NCBI GenBank assembly: GCA_018660305.1
Contig: JABJKO010000342.1
Span: forward strand, 1-26,339
Direction: 5' to 3'
DNA from: Rhodospirillaceae bacterium
GTDB taxonomy: Bacteria > Pseudomonadota > Alphaproteobacteria > MPNO01 > UBA2964
DNA length: 26,339 nt
The notes under the pieces are model-generated. The model was not told the origin of the DNA, did no database searches, and saw nothing but the letters and a program-made list of their open reading frames with translations. Position 1 is the first letter of the stretch. Every line of letters begins with the position of its first letter. This document shows, piece after piece, positions 1-8,521 of the stretch. The translations under genes were made by a program, and so were the position numbers.

Positions 1-213
1 CCCAGCCGCTTCGTGGTCAATCCAGGAATGGCGGATGAGCAGATCATGCCGTCATCGGCGCGCATGGAACTGGATGCCGGCACCATCTTCCGCGTCAACG
101 GTCCCGGCGGCGGCGGCTTTGGCGATCCCGCCAAACGCGATCCGCAGGCCCTCGCCAACGATGTTGCCGAGGGTTACGTCTCCGAAGAATCCGCCAGACG
201 CGATTACGGATAA
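1..213 (+). CDS. Hydantoinase B/oxoprolinase family protein, C-terminal fragment
   Basis: The reading frame is open from the first base and stops with TAA at 211-213, so only the last 70 residues are present and the start lies outside the window. The visible tail has a glycine-rich segment, RVNGPGGGGFGDPAKRDP, followed by a short acidic stretch ending ESARRDYG. That is how HyuB / N-methylhydantoinase beta / 5-oxoprolinase B-domain proteins end (family knowledge). Those proteins work with a HyuA-type ATPase subunit to open cyclic amides such as hydantoins or oxoproline using ATP. The next gene starts 27 bases later on the same strand, so the two are probably co-transcribed. The substrate cannot be told from this fragment. 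Confidence 0.8.
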   Translation, partial: PSRFVVNPGMADEQIMPSSARMELDAGTIFRVNGPGGGGFGDPAKRDPQALANDVAEGYVSEESARRDYG

Positions 214-240
214 ACCATCGAACAAGAGTCGGACAAAACA

Positions 241-1917
241 ATGGCATCACCAACCGCTGACCTGATCCTGACCAACGGACACGTGGTCACGCTGGATGCC
301 AAATCAACCGAAGCCCAGGCGGTCGCCGTAAGGGGATCGCGCATAATTGCCATCGGCACCAATGGCGAATTGGCCTCCCTCGCCGGGGCGGAAAGCCGCA
401 TCATCGATGTCGAAGGCCGGGCGATCATTCCCGGCATCATCGATGCCCACGCCCATATGGAACGCGAAGGGCTGAAATCCCTCCGGCTATCCCTTACCGG
501 GGCAAAGTCCATCGCGGATATTCTCGGCCGCATCAGCGAGGCCGCGGGCAAAACACCCAAAGGCGAGTGGATCGTCACCATGCCGGTGGGCGAGCCGCCC
601 CATTACTATGACGAGTTGGAGACCATCGCCGAACGGCGCATGCCCACTCGTCAGGAACTGGACAAGGCGGCGCCCGGTCATCCGGTGTGCATCATGGCAG
701 CCTTCGGTTTCTGGGGCGCCCCACCCTGCTATTGGGCGCTGAATTCACAGGCGCTCGCTCTCAACGGCGTCACGGCGAATACAAAGCCGGCCTTTGGGAC
801 GATTGTAATCGAGAAAGACCCTGGTACGGGCGAACCGACCGGCATAATCGTCGAGAACAGCCCCCGGCCCATCGCGCCCTTCGATATCCTCAAGGCCGTT
901 CCGAAATTCACTTACGAGGAACGGCTCGCCGGCCTGAAAGAATCCATGCGGCTCTATAACGCCGTCGGCACCACCGGGATCTATGAGGGGCACGGATCGT
1001 CTCCGGAAACCATCGCGTTGTACCGGGACCTCAGCGAAAGAAATGAAAGCACCATTCGCAGCCGACTAACGGTCAGCCCCACCTGGCGCACGCTGGAGCA
1101 GGCCCGGGACAGCATTTGCAACGATCTGGCCTATGCCCGTGGGAACGGGCTGGGTGACGGGTGGCTTAGGGTCAGCGGTGTCTTCATCGGGCTGATGGGC
1201 GATACCGCCCTGCGCAACAAGTCGATCGACGCGCTGCCCGATACCGGGTGGAGCGGTTTTATCGAACCGGCGACGAGCTATGATGAATTCAGCGAGCTCG
1301 CCCACCTATGCGCGGCAAACGATTTAAGGCTGCACACCATCGTCTCGGGCCGCGTGGACAGGGTGATCCCCATCCTCGAAGAATTGGACCGGACGCACTC
1401 GATAAAGGAAAAGCGCTGGATCATTGAGCATATCGATGTGGTCGAACCGACCCACATCGAAGCGCTCAAACGGCTCGGCGTGATGGTGACGTCCATCCCG
1501 GTATCGACCATCTGGCAAAAGGGCGCCGATATGCTCGACCAGCCGGATAACGGCAATCACGTGGCGCCCTGGCGCAGTCTGATGGAAGCCGGCGTTCCCC
1601 TCGCGGCGGGTACCGACAATATTCCCTATAACCCGTTTTATACCCTGTGGGTCATGATGGCGCGGCACGAACGGCTCAAGAGCCGGGTGATCGGGCCCGA
1701 TCAGCGTTTGACCGCGGAACAGGGGCTGCGCGCTCTGACCATCGAAGGCGCGCGTCTTTCCTTCGAGGAAATCCAACGGGGCAGCATCGAGACCGGTAAG
1801 AAAGCGGATCTTGCGGTACTCAGCGCCGATCCGATGACGGTGCCGGTCGAGGAAATCAAGAACATTGAATCCGAGTTGACGGTGGTCGGCGGCAGGATTG
1901 TTCACGAAGGGCTTTAG
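241..1917 (+). CDS. Amidohydrolase family 3 protein (YtcJ-like)
   Basis: A 558-residue metal-dependent hydrolase of the urease/dihydroorotase superfamily, amidohydrolase 3 branch. The N-terminal beta-sandwich part (ADLILTNGHVVTLD) leads into the metal-binding HxH at H70/H72 (GIIDAHAHM). Later come a His-containing strand (WIIEHIDVVEPTHIE) and the C-terminal catalytic Asp, D459, in AAGTDNIPYNP. The C-terminus (KKADLAVLSADPMTVP) re-enters the composite sandwich domain as usual. Length is normal and there is no signal peptide, so it is cytoplasmic. The start ATG has no strong Shine-Dalgarno, only a weak AG-rich stretch. These enzymes hydrolyse amide or related C-N bonds, but the substrate range of this branch is broad and mostly unknown. 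Its place after a hydantoinase subunit suggests a shared nitrogenous substrate (inference). Confidence 0.85.
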   Translation: MASPTADLILTNGHVVTLDAKSTEAQAVAVRGSRIIAIGTNGELASLAGAESRIIDVEGRAIIPGIIDAHAHMEREGLKSLRLSLTGAKSIADILGRISEAAGKTPKGEWIVTMPVGEPPHYYDELETIAERRMPTRQELDKAAPGHPVCIMAAFGFWGAPPCYWALNSQALALNGVTANTKPAFGTIVIEKDPGTGEPTGIIVENSPRPIAPFDILKAVPKFTYEERLAGLKESMRLYNAVGTTGIYEGHGSSPETIALYRDLSERNESTIRSRLTVSPTWRTLEQARDSICNDLAYARGNGLGDGWLRVSGVFIGLMGDTALRNKSIDALPDTGWSGFIEPATSYDEFSELAHLCAANDLRLHTIVSGRVDRVIPILEELDRTHSIKEKRWIIEHIDVVEPTHIEALKRLGVMVTSIPVSTIWQKGADMLDQPDNGNHVAPWRSLMEAGVPLAAGTDNIPYNPFYTLWVMMARHERLKSRVIGPDQRLTAEQGLRALTIEGARLSFEEIQRGSIETGKKADLAVLSADPMTVPVEEIKNIESELTVVGGRIVHEGL

Positions 1918-1986
1918 GGCGCCAGACCTTCCCCGGCGGCGAATCCGCGCTAGAATGGATGGCAATCAAGGGGAGGAGGACGGGCA

Positions 1987-2814
1987 ATGACCCTGACAGT
2001 GGAACGTTTGTCGCCGATGCTGGGCGCCGAGGTCACCGGTATCGATTTTCGCGAGCCCGTGGATGAGGCGACCAAGGCGGAAATTCTCGACGCGTGGCTT
2101 GAACACCATCTGCTGGTCTTTCCGGGCCAGGTTCTCGATGATGCGGACCATCTGCGCTGCTGCGGGATCTTCGGGGACATCCAGCCCGAAAGGCTGAACC
2201 CCCATCTGGCCGACGATGCCAACCCGGCGGTTCATTTTGTCTCCAATATCAGACCCGACGGCATATTGCCCCATGGCGACATCGTCTTTCACATGGACCA
2301 GATGCAGTATGACAAACCGTCCCAGGCCATGTCGCTCTATGGCCTGGAGATCCCGTCCCAGGGCGGAGAGACCAGATTTTCCAACAGCCACCTTGCCTAT
2401 GACGCCCTGCCGGACGACATAAAACAACGGCTGGAAGGGCTGCGGGGAGAGAACGCCTATCTCTATTATTCACCCAACATGATGCGCAAGGTGGGCGAGC
2501 GCGAGGCAGAGGCACCGCGCGCTATCCATCCTGTGGTCCGCACCCATCCGGTGACCGGCCGCAAGGCGATCTATGTCAATCGCCTGCTGACCGACCGCAT
2601 TCTGGATATGGATCCGGACGAAAGCGACGCCCTTCTGCAAATGCTGTTCGAACTCATTGAGGAAGACCGCTTCATCTACGAACACAAATGGCGGGTCGGC
2701 GATGTCATCGTCTGGGACAATCGCAGCCTGCTCCATGCCCGCAATACCTACGATTCGGAAAACGAACGCCGGCAGTTGCGGCGCATCGCGATCGTCGGCG
2801 ACGTGCCCTTTTGA
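1987..2814 (+). CDS. TauD/TfdA-family Fe(II)/2-oxoglutarate dioxygenase
   Basis: A 275-residue cytoplasmic non-haem iron dioxygenase. The family couples oxidative decarboxylation of 2-oxoglutarate to hydroxylation of a substrate, often releasing sulfite or cleaving an ether. The iron triad is intact: H102 and D104 in VFHMDQM and the distal H250 in SLLHARNTYD. R265, 15 residues later, fits the 2-oxoglutarate-binding arginine. The N-terminus (LSPMLGAEVTGIDFREPVD) is typical of TauD/TfdA. A strong ribosome-binding site, GGGGAGGAGG, precedes ATG 1987. It is 69 bases downstream of the amidohydrolase and 25 bases upstream of the first MFS gene. Taurine, 2,4-D-like acids or an alkyl ether/sulfonate are family possibilities. 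The sequence does not decide between them. Confidence 0.88.
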   Translation: MTLTVERLSPMLGAEVTGIDFREPVDEATKAEILDAWLEHHLLVFPGQVLDDADHLRCCGIFGDIQPERLNPHLADDANPAVHFVSNIRPDGILPHGDIVFHMDQMQYDKPSQAMSLYGLEIPSQGGETRFSNSHLAYDALPDDIKQRLEGLRGENAYLYYSPNMMRKVGEREAEAPRAIHPVVRTHPVTGRKAIYVNRLLTDRILDMDPDESDALLQMLFELIEEDRFIYEHKWRVGDVIVWDNRSLLHARNTYDSENERRQLRRIAIVGDVPF

Positions 2815-2839
2815 TGGCATCTGATCGCGGGCGCCGCCC

Positions 2840-4081
2840 TTGACCGATACGGCGCCGACGCCACCCGATCGCCGTTCGTTGCGGGCCGCCTATGTCATCG
2901 GTCTGTTTGGCATGGGCTATATCGATATTTTTGTCTTCCTGATGCCGCTTTACGGGCTGTCTCTGGGATTGAATGCCGCGGAAATTGGCTGGCTGGTGGG
3001 GTCGCGCACCATCCTCACCCTGTTCTTTTCCATTCACATCGGTGTCCTGATGGACCGTTTTGGCACGCTCAGTGTCATGCGGTTTTTCGTGATCATCGCC
3101 ATGCTGGCCGCGCCCCTGTACCCGTTGCTGGATTCCTTCTGGGCCTTGCTCCTGCTGCAGATGATCGTCGGCGGCGCCGTTTCTTTCGGCTGGGCCGGCG
3201 GACAGACCCTTATCGCCCAGATCGGACATGGCGATGCCCGCTATATCGGATACTTCTCTTTTGCATCGCGCCTCGGAACCACCGGAGCGCCTCTGATCGC
3301 CGGCGCCGTCTGGGATTTCGGCGGCGCCTGGCCAGCCTATCTGCTGGCGGTGATATGGGGCGTCATTCTTCTGGTTACCCTGTGGTTCGCCACCGAACCA
3401 CCCATTGAAAAAGGGCAACAGGCCACGGAACACCCGTCCGGCGCACGGGAAAAGTTGTCCCTGCGCGACATCATGCCCCGGGTCAGCGATTACACCCACT
3501 CCTTCGCCATGATGGTAATCCCGGTGATCGCCATTTCCGTCGCCGTCATGTTTTTGCGCAATACCACGTCGGGCATAAACAATTCGGTCTATGTGGTTTA
3601 CCTGGATGGTATCGGCCTTACGGGATGGGATATCGGAATCCTGTTCGCGGCCATCGAATTTGCCAGCGGAATCGGCTCGCTTTTTGGCGGCCCGGCCATG
3701 CGTCTCGGTCACCCGCTCTGGACCATGACCATCGCTACCGGTCTCGCGATCGCACTTATCTCTATCACGCCCTGGCTCGGTGGCCTTTTTGTTCTGCTGT
3801 TGGCGGCGCAGGTGCTGCGCGGATTTGTTCAGGGCGTTAGTCAGCCGGTCATGTTTTCCGCCCAGTCCAAATCCGTCGGGCGGCATGAGCAAGGCGCCGT
3901 CGTCGGCTTAAGACAAACATTAAACCGCCTGTCCGCGATCATCGTTCCCCCTGTGATGGGCGCCATCGCCGACCACTGGGGGATTGGCGAGAGTTTTATC
4001 ATCATGGGATTCGGATTGCTGTTTCTGTGCCTTATGGTCGCCGTCTGGGTTGCCTTGGCGCCTCGGGAACCCATCGAATGA
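2840..4081 (+). CDS. MFS transporter, first of a tandem pair
   Basis: A 413-residue major facilitator superfamily permease with about twelve hydrophobic segments. The loop 2-3 motif is seen as GVLMDRFGTLSVMRF, close to the family G-x-L-x-D-R-x-G signature. TTG at 2840 is the only plausible start, because an in-frame TGA lies at 2822-2824. The ATG overlapping the previous stop (2814) is in another frame and closes quickly. The gene ends in ATGA, its stop overlapping the start of the next MFS gene. The two proteins are clear paralogues along their whole length, for example AQSKSVGRHEQGAVVGLRQT here against VQAKSVGRHQQGAVVGLRQT there. The neighbouring hydrolase and dioxygenase suggest uptake of their substrate or export of a product (inference). 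Confidence 0.85.
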   Translation: MTDTAPTPPDRRSLRAAYVIGLFGMGYIDIFVFLMPLYGLSLGLNAAEIGWLVGSRTILTLFFSIHIGVLMDRFGTLSVMRFFVIIAMLAAPLYPLLDSFWALLLLQMIVGGAVSFGWAGGQTLIAQIGHGDARYIGYFSFASRLGTTGAPLIAGAVWDFGGAWPAYLLAVIWGVILLVTLWFATEPPIEKGQQATEHPSGAREKLSLRDIMPRVSDYTHSFAMMVIPVIAISVAVMFLRNTTSGINNSVYVVYLDGIGLTGWDIGILFAAIEFASGIGSLFGGPAMRLGHPLWTMTIATGLAIALISITPWLGGLFVLLLAAQVLRGFVQGVSQPVMFSAQSKSVGRHEQGAVVGLRQTLNRLSAIIVPPVMGAIADHWGIGESFIIMGFGLLFLCLMVAVWVALAPREPIE

Positions 4082-5349
4082 CCACGGAGGTGCCGACCGG
4101 ACCAAACCCCGTACAGCTTCGCGCCGTCTATATCTTCGGCATCTTCAGCATGGCGCTGATCGACGTGTTCGTGTTCCTGATCCCGGTCTATGCCGGTATC
4201 TCGCTCGGTATGTCGGATGGCGAAATCGGAACGCTGGTGGGTGCGCGGTCGTTCCTGTCGCTGTTTTTGTCAATCCATGGCGGCGCCCTGATGGACCGGT
4301 TCGGCATTCGCCGGATCACCCTGATTTTTACCGGAATCGTGGTTCTCTGTGCACCGCTGTTCCCCCTGATGACGACCTTTTGGGGACTATTGTTCCTTCA
4401 GGTCATCAGCGGTTTCGCCATCTCCATGGGCTGGTCCGGGGCGCAGACACTTATCGCGCGCGTCGCCGCCGGTGACGCGGAATATATCGGTAGATTTTCC
4501 ACATTTGCCCGTATCGGCACAACGATCGCGCCTCCCATTGTGGGCTTCCTGTTTGATCTTGGCGGTGCGTGGCTCGCTTATGGCTTCGGAACGATCTGGG
4601 CAATTCTCGCGTTTTGCGCGCTCTGGCTGGTACCGGAACCGGACATTGCCACCGGCCATTCCCAGAATGCCGCTACACATCCCGTCAGTGCCGCCGCCAA
4701 ACCATTCCGGATTATCGATATTCTGCCGCGCCCCTCCGATTACATTGCCTCCTTTGCCATGATGGCGATCCCGGCGGTTGCCTTTACCGCCGTCGCCATG
4801 CTGGTCCGAAACTCCAGCTATGGCATCCAGACATCCGTTTACGTGACCCATGTCCAGGAGATCGGTTTTAGCGCCACCATGATCGGATTTCTGTTTTCCG
4901 CGATTGAAATGGCCGCCGCCGTGGGATCGTGGTACTCGGGCCGGGTGATGCGGCGGTTCGACGCCACACGTGTGCTTGTCATTACGACAATGATAACGAT
5001 CACCCTGGTTTGCAGCACACCCCTGCTGAGCGCCCTGTCACCAACCCTGTCGACAGTATTCGCCATTCTGATCGCCGCGCAGATCTTTCGCGGCATGACC
5101 CAGGGCGTGTCGCAACCCATCCTGTTTTCGGTTCAGGCAAAATCGGTCGGCCGGCACCAGCAGGGAGCGGTGGTCGGTTTGCGGCAGACCATGAACCGTC
5201 TGGGCGGCATCACTATTCCGCCAATGATCGGGTTCCTGTCCGATAGTTTTGGCCGTGAAATGAGCTTTTACGTCACCGGCGCCATATTGCTGTTCGTCGT
5301 TTTATGCCTGGCGATCTACGGTCGGCGGGTGCCGCCCATAAGGGGCTGA
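4078..5349 (+). CDS. MFS transporter, second of a tandem pair
   Basis: A 423-residue inner-membrane major facilitator permease with about twelve membrane segments and the motif GALMDRFGIRRITL. ATG 4078 is chosen because it forms an ATGA overlap with the stop of the preceding paralogue, the normal arrangement for translational coupling. An upstream in-frame start at 4027 would run inside the previous gene. It matches the first copy across both halves (LRAVYIFGIFSMALIDVFVF, GWSGAQTLIA, FDLGGAWLAYG), so this is a tandem duplication that has diverged. It ends 24 bases before the stop of the convergent histidine kinase gene, and no hairpin terminator was noticed in that gap. The substrate is unknown. 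Confidence 0.85.
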   Translation: MTTEVPTGPNPVQLRAVYIFGIFSMALIDVFVFLIPVYAGISLGMSDGEIGTLVGARSFLSLFLSIHGGALMDRFGIRRITLIFTGIVVLCAPLFPLMTTFWGLLFLQVISGFAISMGWSGAQTLIARVAAGDAEYIGRFSTFARIGTTIAPPIVGFLFDLGGAWLAYGFGTIWAILAFCALWLVPEPDIATGHSQNAATHPVSAAAKPFRIIDILPRPSDYIASFAMMAIPAVAFTAVAMLVRNSSYGIQTSVYVTHVQEIGFSATMIGFLFSAIEMAAAVGSWYSGRVMRRFDATRVLVITTMITITLVCSTPLLSALSPTLSTVFAILIAAQIFRGMTQGVSQPILFSVQAKSVGRHQQGAVVGLRQTMNRLGGITIPPMIGFLSDSFGREMSFYVTGAILLFVVLCLAIYGRRVPPIRG

Positions 5350-5373
5350 TGCCGATGGTCGCCGGACAACTGG

Positions 5374-7281
5374 TCAACCGGCTTGCATAAGCAAAGCGTT
5401 ATCGGTGCTTTCTGCAAGACAGCGTTCGATTGCCATGACCAGTTGCCGTGGTTCGACGGGCTTGCTCACATAGTCGTTCATGCCTGCCGCCAGGAACTTT
5501 TCTCTCGCACCGACCATCGCATCGGCGGTTAAGGCAATTATGGGAATGCCGGACACATCGCCGGCCATGCCCCGGATTTCCTGCGTGGCCTCGATACCGC
5601 CCATATTGGGCATATGGGCATCCATCAGCACCAAATCGAACGTGCCGTCGCGCAAGGCTTCGAGGGCCTGAACGCCATCAGCGGCAACCTCCACGCGATA
5701 CCCCACGGCCTGGAGTATTGTGACGATAATTTCCTGATTAATGGTGTTGTCTTCGGCCAACAGGATGGAAGCCATTTCGCCGTCCTCCTGGATCACCCTG
5801 TCGGACAGTGGCGGGGCTGACGGCGCTTCCGGGATATCGGCGGTCTCGCCCTCGGGGCACGTTACGGTGAACCAGAATGTTGATCCTTCACCTGGTACAC
5901 TGTGCACACCGACCGCACCGCCCATCAATTCAGCGAGTTTTTTGCAGATCGCGAGCCCAAGGCCAGTACCGCCGAATACGCGCGTGGTGGATGTGTCCGC
6001 CTGTGTGAACTTTTCAAAGATAGTCTTGTGCGCCTCGGTTGGGATACCAATCCCGGTATCCTCAATTTCGAAGCGAATTTCATGCTCATCACCTCGCACC
6101 GCAGCGGAAAACGCGCGTACCCGGACGCCGCCGCTCTGCGTGAATTTGATGGCGTTCCCGATCAGGTTGAACAAAATTTGACGAATACGGGTTGAATCTC
6201 CGACAAAACAGGGAGGCAATTCGGGATCGAATTCAAGGTCGAAGGTCAGCCCCTTATCCGTAGCGCGTGACTCCATAAGCGTGACGACACCATCCAAAAC
6301 GTTACGCAGGTCAAAGGTGTCGTTTTCCAGGTCAATGGCATTCGCCTCGATTTTGGATAAATCCAGAATATCGTTGAGCAAAGTCATGAGCGCGTCGCCG
6401 GACAGCACGATTTTATCCGCGTAATCCCGTTGCTGCGGCGATAGGTCCGTATTCTGCAACAACCCCGCCATGCCGATGACACCGTTCATGGGAGTCCTGA
6501 TTTCGTGACTCATCGTTGCCAGGAAGTTTGATTTCGTTTCGCTGGCCTTCTCGGCTAATTCGTGGGACTCGCGAAGCTGTTTCTGCACCTTATCACGGGT
6601 GCGAATGAATTCCCGCAACGTGTCCACGGCCCGGTCCAATTCATCGAGTTCCCTGGAGGGTCGACGGGATAGCGACGACAGCACGTCAAGATCGCCCTCT
6701 AAATAGCGCTTTATCCGTTTCGCGATCGACGCGATTGGACGAACTGCCTGGAAATGAAGAAAAATGTATAACAGAAGACCAAGCAACAAGGTAACGGCAC
6801 TAACCGATCCGGCTACCAGTAACGCATGGTTGCCGACCCGGTCTATCATCGGTTTGGTGTCCCAGGAAATAGAAATATTCCCAAACTTCTGTCCTTCGAG
6901 AGTCATGTATTTTGATAAGGAGAAGAGATCGTGGCGATCGGCGTCGGAGGGTCTCTTCCAGGTGAAAAGCGATTTTTCCTGGCCATTTAAAATGTGAATT
7001 TCATGGACCGTCGGGTCCGTCGACAGCAACGATTTCATTGCCGTTTCAATGGCGGGAATGTCCTCACTAACGACGGTCTCGATCAGACCCGCGTGCAGCA
7101 GCTCAAATCGCCGCTGATATTCCGTCGTCAACACTTCCTTAAAAAACGCGGTTTCGTTGTCGCGGATCATAATTGTCGAAACGACGGAAACGACCAGCGC
7201 GATACTCGATATACCCATTAAAATTTGGGCGCCGAGCGTCATGTGTCGACCGCGCCGGGCAATGCCGATCCAGCTCAACAT
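5374..7281 (-). CDS. Membrane-bound hybrid sensor histidine kinase
   Basis: A 635-residue protein when started at ATG 7281, which has GAAAGG nine bases upstream. Longer starts at 7302 or 7344 lack a ribosome-binding site. Domains in order: membrane segment about 17-39, periplasmic sensor about 40-150 of no recognised fold, second membrane segment about 152-177, HAMP-like linker and coiled coil about 178-250, HisKA with phospho-accepting H259 (MSHEIRTPMNG), HATPase with N376 (FNLIGNAIKF) and glycine boxes DTGIGI and GGTGLGL, then a C-terminal receiver with acceptor D554 (LVLMDAHMP), T585 and K607. Kinase and receiver residues are complete, so it should phosphorylate and relay. No partner Hpt protein or DNA-binding response regulator lies in the window, so its output is unknown. 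Confidence 0.92.
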   Translation of the reverse strand: MLSWIGIARRGRHMTLGAQILMGISSIALVVSVVSTIMIRDNETAFFKEVLTTEYQRRFELLHAGLIETVVSEDIPAIETAMKSLLSTDPTVHEIHILNGQEKSLFTWKRPSDADRHDLFSLSKYMTLEGQKFGNISISWDTKPMIDRVGNHALLVAGSVSAVTLLLGLLLYIFLHFQAVRPIASIAKRIKRYLEGDLDVLSSLSRRPSRELDELDRAVDTLREFIRTRDKVQKQLRESHELAEKASETKSNFLATMSHEIRTPMNGVIGMAGLLQNTDLSPQQRDYADKIVLSGDALMTLLNDILDLSKIEANAIDLENDTFDLRNVLDGVVTLMESRATDKGLTFDLEFDPELPPCFVGDSTRIRQILFNLIGNAIKFTQSGGVRVRAFSAAVRGDEHEIRFEIEDTGIGIPTEAHKTIFEKFTQADTSTTRVFGGTGLGLAICKKLAELMGGAVGVHSVPGEGSTFWFTVTCPEGETADIPEAPSAPPLSDRVIQEDGEMASILLAEDNTINQEIIVTILQAVGYRVEVAADGVQALEALRDGTFDLVLMDAHMPNMGGIEATQEIRGMAGDVSGIPIIALTADAMVGAREKFLAAGMNDYVSKPVEPRQLVMAIERCLAESTDNALLMQAG

Positions 7282-7565
7282 CACGGAGCGCCTTTCGCCC
7301 ATACCGCATTGTAATAGAACGACATGTCCTCGTTCGCCTACCATCAGGGTTTACACCCAGAGTCTTACCTTTCTGAGTTAATAAACAACCAAAGGGTAGT
7401 CCGCCCTTACGGTTCATTAACCGGTGAGCCAAAAACGCAGGGCGGAACGGAAAACGGGCTTTTCCGCCCCTGCCTGCTGTCCAATCAGAGACGACCCGGA
7501 TATTGTATTGGTTTTGTATAGGTTAACGCAGGCCGTTTAAGAGGGATTCATGGAAGGAATTGGTC
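7282..7565. other. Divergent intergenic region with hairpins, kinase to hydrolase
   Basis: About 284 bases between two divergent genes, AT-rich compared with its surroundings and without a convincing ORF. It holds a small hairpin CGGTT-CATT-AACCG at 7410-7423. It also has a larger structure at 7437-7473 where two stems compete: GGGCGGAA (7440-7447) can pair with TTCCGCCC (7462-7469), or CGGAAAA (7448-7454) with TTTTCCG (7460-7466) around a five-base loop. The sequence TTGTATTGG-TT-TTGTATAGG at 7503-7522 looks promoter-like for the plus-strand hydrolase but no standard -35/-10 pair is clear. It probably contains promoters for both genes; the role of the hairpins is unknown. Confidence 0.45.
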
Positions 7566-8435
7566 ATGACAGCGCCCGCTAAAGAGGCGATTCGTCCCGA
7601 GATCGTTTCGGTCAGGACCGGCGACGGGCTGCGTCTCACCGGCGCCCTCTGGACTCCGGAAGAAAATACCTCACAGACCGCCATAGCGCTGTTTCCGGGG
7701 ACCGGTGGAGAATTCCACGATCCCCTGTTCGTTGCGCTCGGGCATCAGCTCGCCGCGGCGGGGTATACGACCCTGGCGATGAACCGCCGAGATCATGGCG
7801 GGAATTTCGGATTTTATCCGCTACACGATTCAGCCATGGATTTGCGGCTGGGCATCGATCTCCTGATGGATCGTGGCGCCAAACAGGTGGTGCTTGGCGG
7901 CCACAGCTACGGGACCGTCACCGCGCCCTATTACATTGCGGAAACCAATGATGCGCGTGTACCAGGTCTCCTTCTTCTGGCCATTCTGGGTGACATGCGC
8001 CGCGGCTCAATGCTCATTCTCGGTAACGAGGAGCGTTATAACGCCGTTGTCGAAGAGGCCAGGAAAATGGTCGCCGCGGGCAAAGGGGGCGAGGCCTTTA
8101 TCATTCCGCCGATGGTGCCCGGCTACATGCCGATGGTGCATACCTATGACATCTTTCTCGACAAACGCGGACCGGAGGCGCGGGTCGCACCCATCGAGCT
8201 CATTCAACAGGTCGGTGACCGCCCAATCTTAGGGATTCGTGACCCGGGTGATCCGTTTCCGGCGACCCTGCCGCCGGCACGGGAAATGCTGGAGGCAGCC
8301 AACCCCAACCTCACCTATATCCTGCTCGACGATATTCGAGAGGGTGCGATGACACCGACCGCCCATGGTTTTGAAGACCGCGAAAGCGAAATATCGGCGC
8401 TTATTTGCCATTGGATGCAGGGTAACGGGTTCTGA
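7566..8435 (+). CDS. Alpha/beta hydrolase
   Basis: A 289-residue cytoplasmic serine hydrolase of the alpha/beta fold. The start is ATG 7566 because GGAAGGA sits eight bases upstream. A TTG six bases earlier is less likely. The nucleophile elbow is VVLGGHSYGT with S114. The C-terminal histidine is H267 in TAHGFEDRE, and an Asp in GIRDPGDPF (D226 or D229) is the likely acid. An oxyanion-type motif, FPGTGGEFHDP, follows strand 3. The fold suggests an esterase, lactonase or amidase, but the substrate is not visible. It lies 86 bases upstream of the FAH operon and reads the same way. A separate promoter element lies between them, so it need not belong to that operon. Confidence 0.82.
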   Translation: MTAPAKEAIRPEIVSVRTGDGLRLTGALWTPEENTSQTAIALFPGTGGEFHDPLFVALGHQLAAAGYTTLAMNRRDHGGNFGFYPLHDSAMDLRLGIDLLMDRGAKQVVLGGHSYGTVTAPYYIAETNDARVPGLLLLAILGDMRRGSMLILGNEERYNAVVEEARKMVAAGKGGEAFIIPPMVPGYMPMVHTYDIFLDKRGPEARVAPIELIQQVGDRPILGIRDPGDPFPATLPPAREMLEAANPNLTYILLDDIREGAMTPTAHGFEDRESEISALICHWMQGNGF

Positions 8436-8450
8436 AGCCGGGTTGGATAA

Positions 8451-8500
8451 TAAAAAAATCGAAATTACATTGACGATTTAAAGTTTATCGATTTTTATAC
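8451..8500 (+). promoter_or_regulatory. Promoter and putative GntR operator, copy A
   Basis: AT-rich element 22 bases upstream of the FAH-family start. It contains an inverted repeat AAAAATCGA (8454-8462) / TCGATTTTT (8488-8496), so the two TCGA cores are 25 bases apart. Between them is TTGACG (8470-8475), a -35-like box with TTTTAT 17 bases downstream as a weak -10. It aligns without gaps to 11431-11480 in front of the TRAP operon (32 of 50 bases identical by hand count), with TCGA, TTGAC and TCGA at exactly the same offsets. Binding by the neighbouring GntR protein is inference. Confidence 0.6.
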
Positions 8501-8521
8501 CAGCTTCAAAGGGAGTGGTAG

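Noticed and set aside
2705..3892. Long minus-strand open frame of 395 codons opposite the dioxygenase and first MFS gene
   Set aside because: Its product is charged, low in hydrophobic structure and matches no family, while the plus strand shows a clear MFS protein and the dioxygenase C-terminus. It is a shadow frame.
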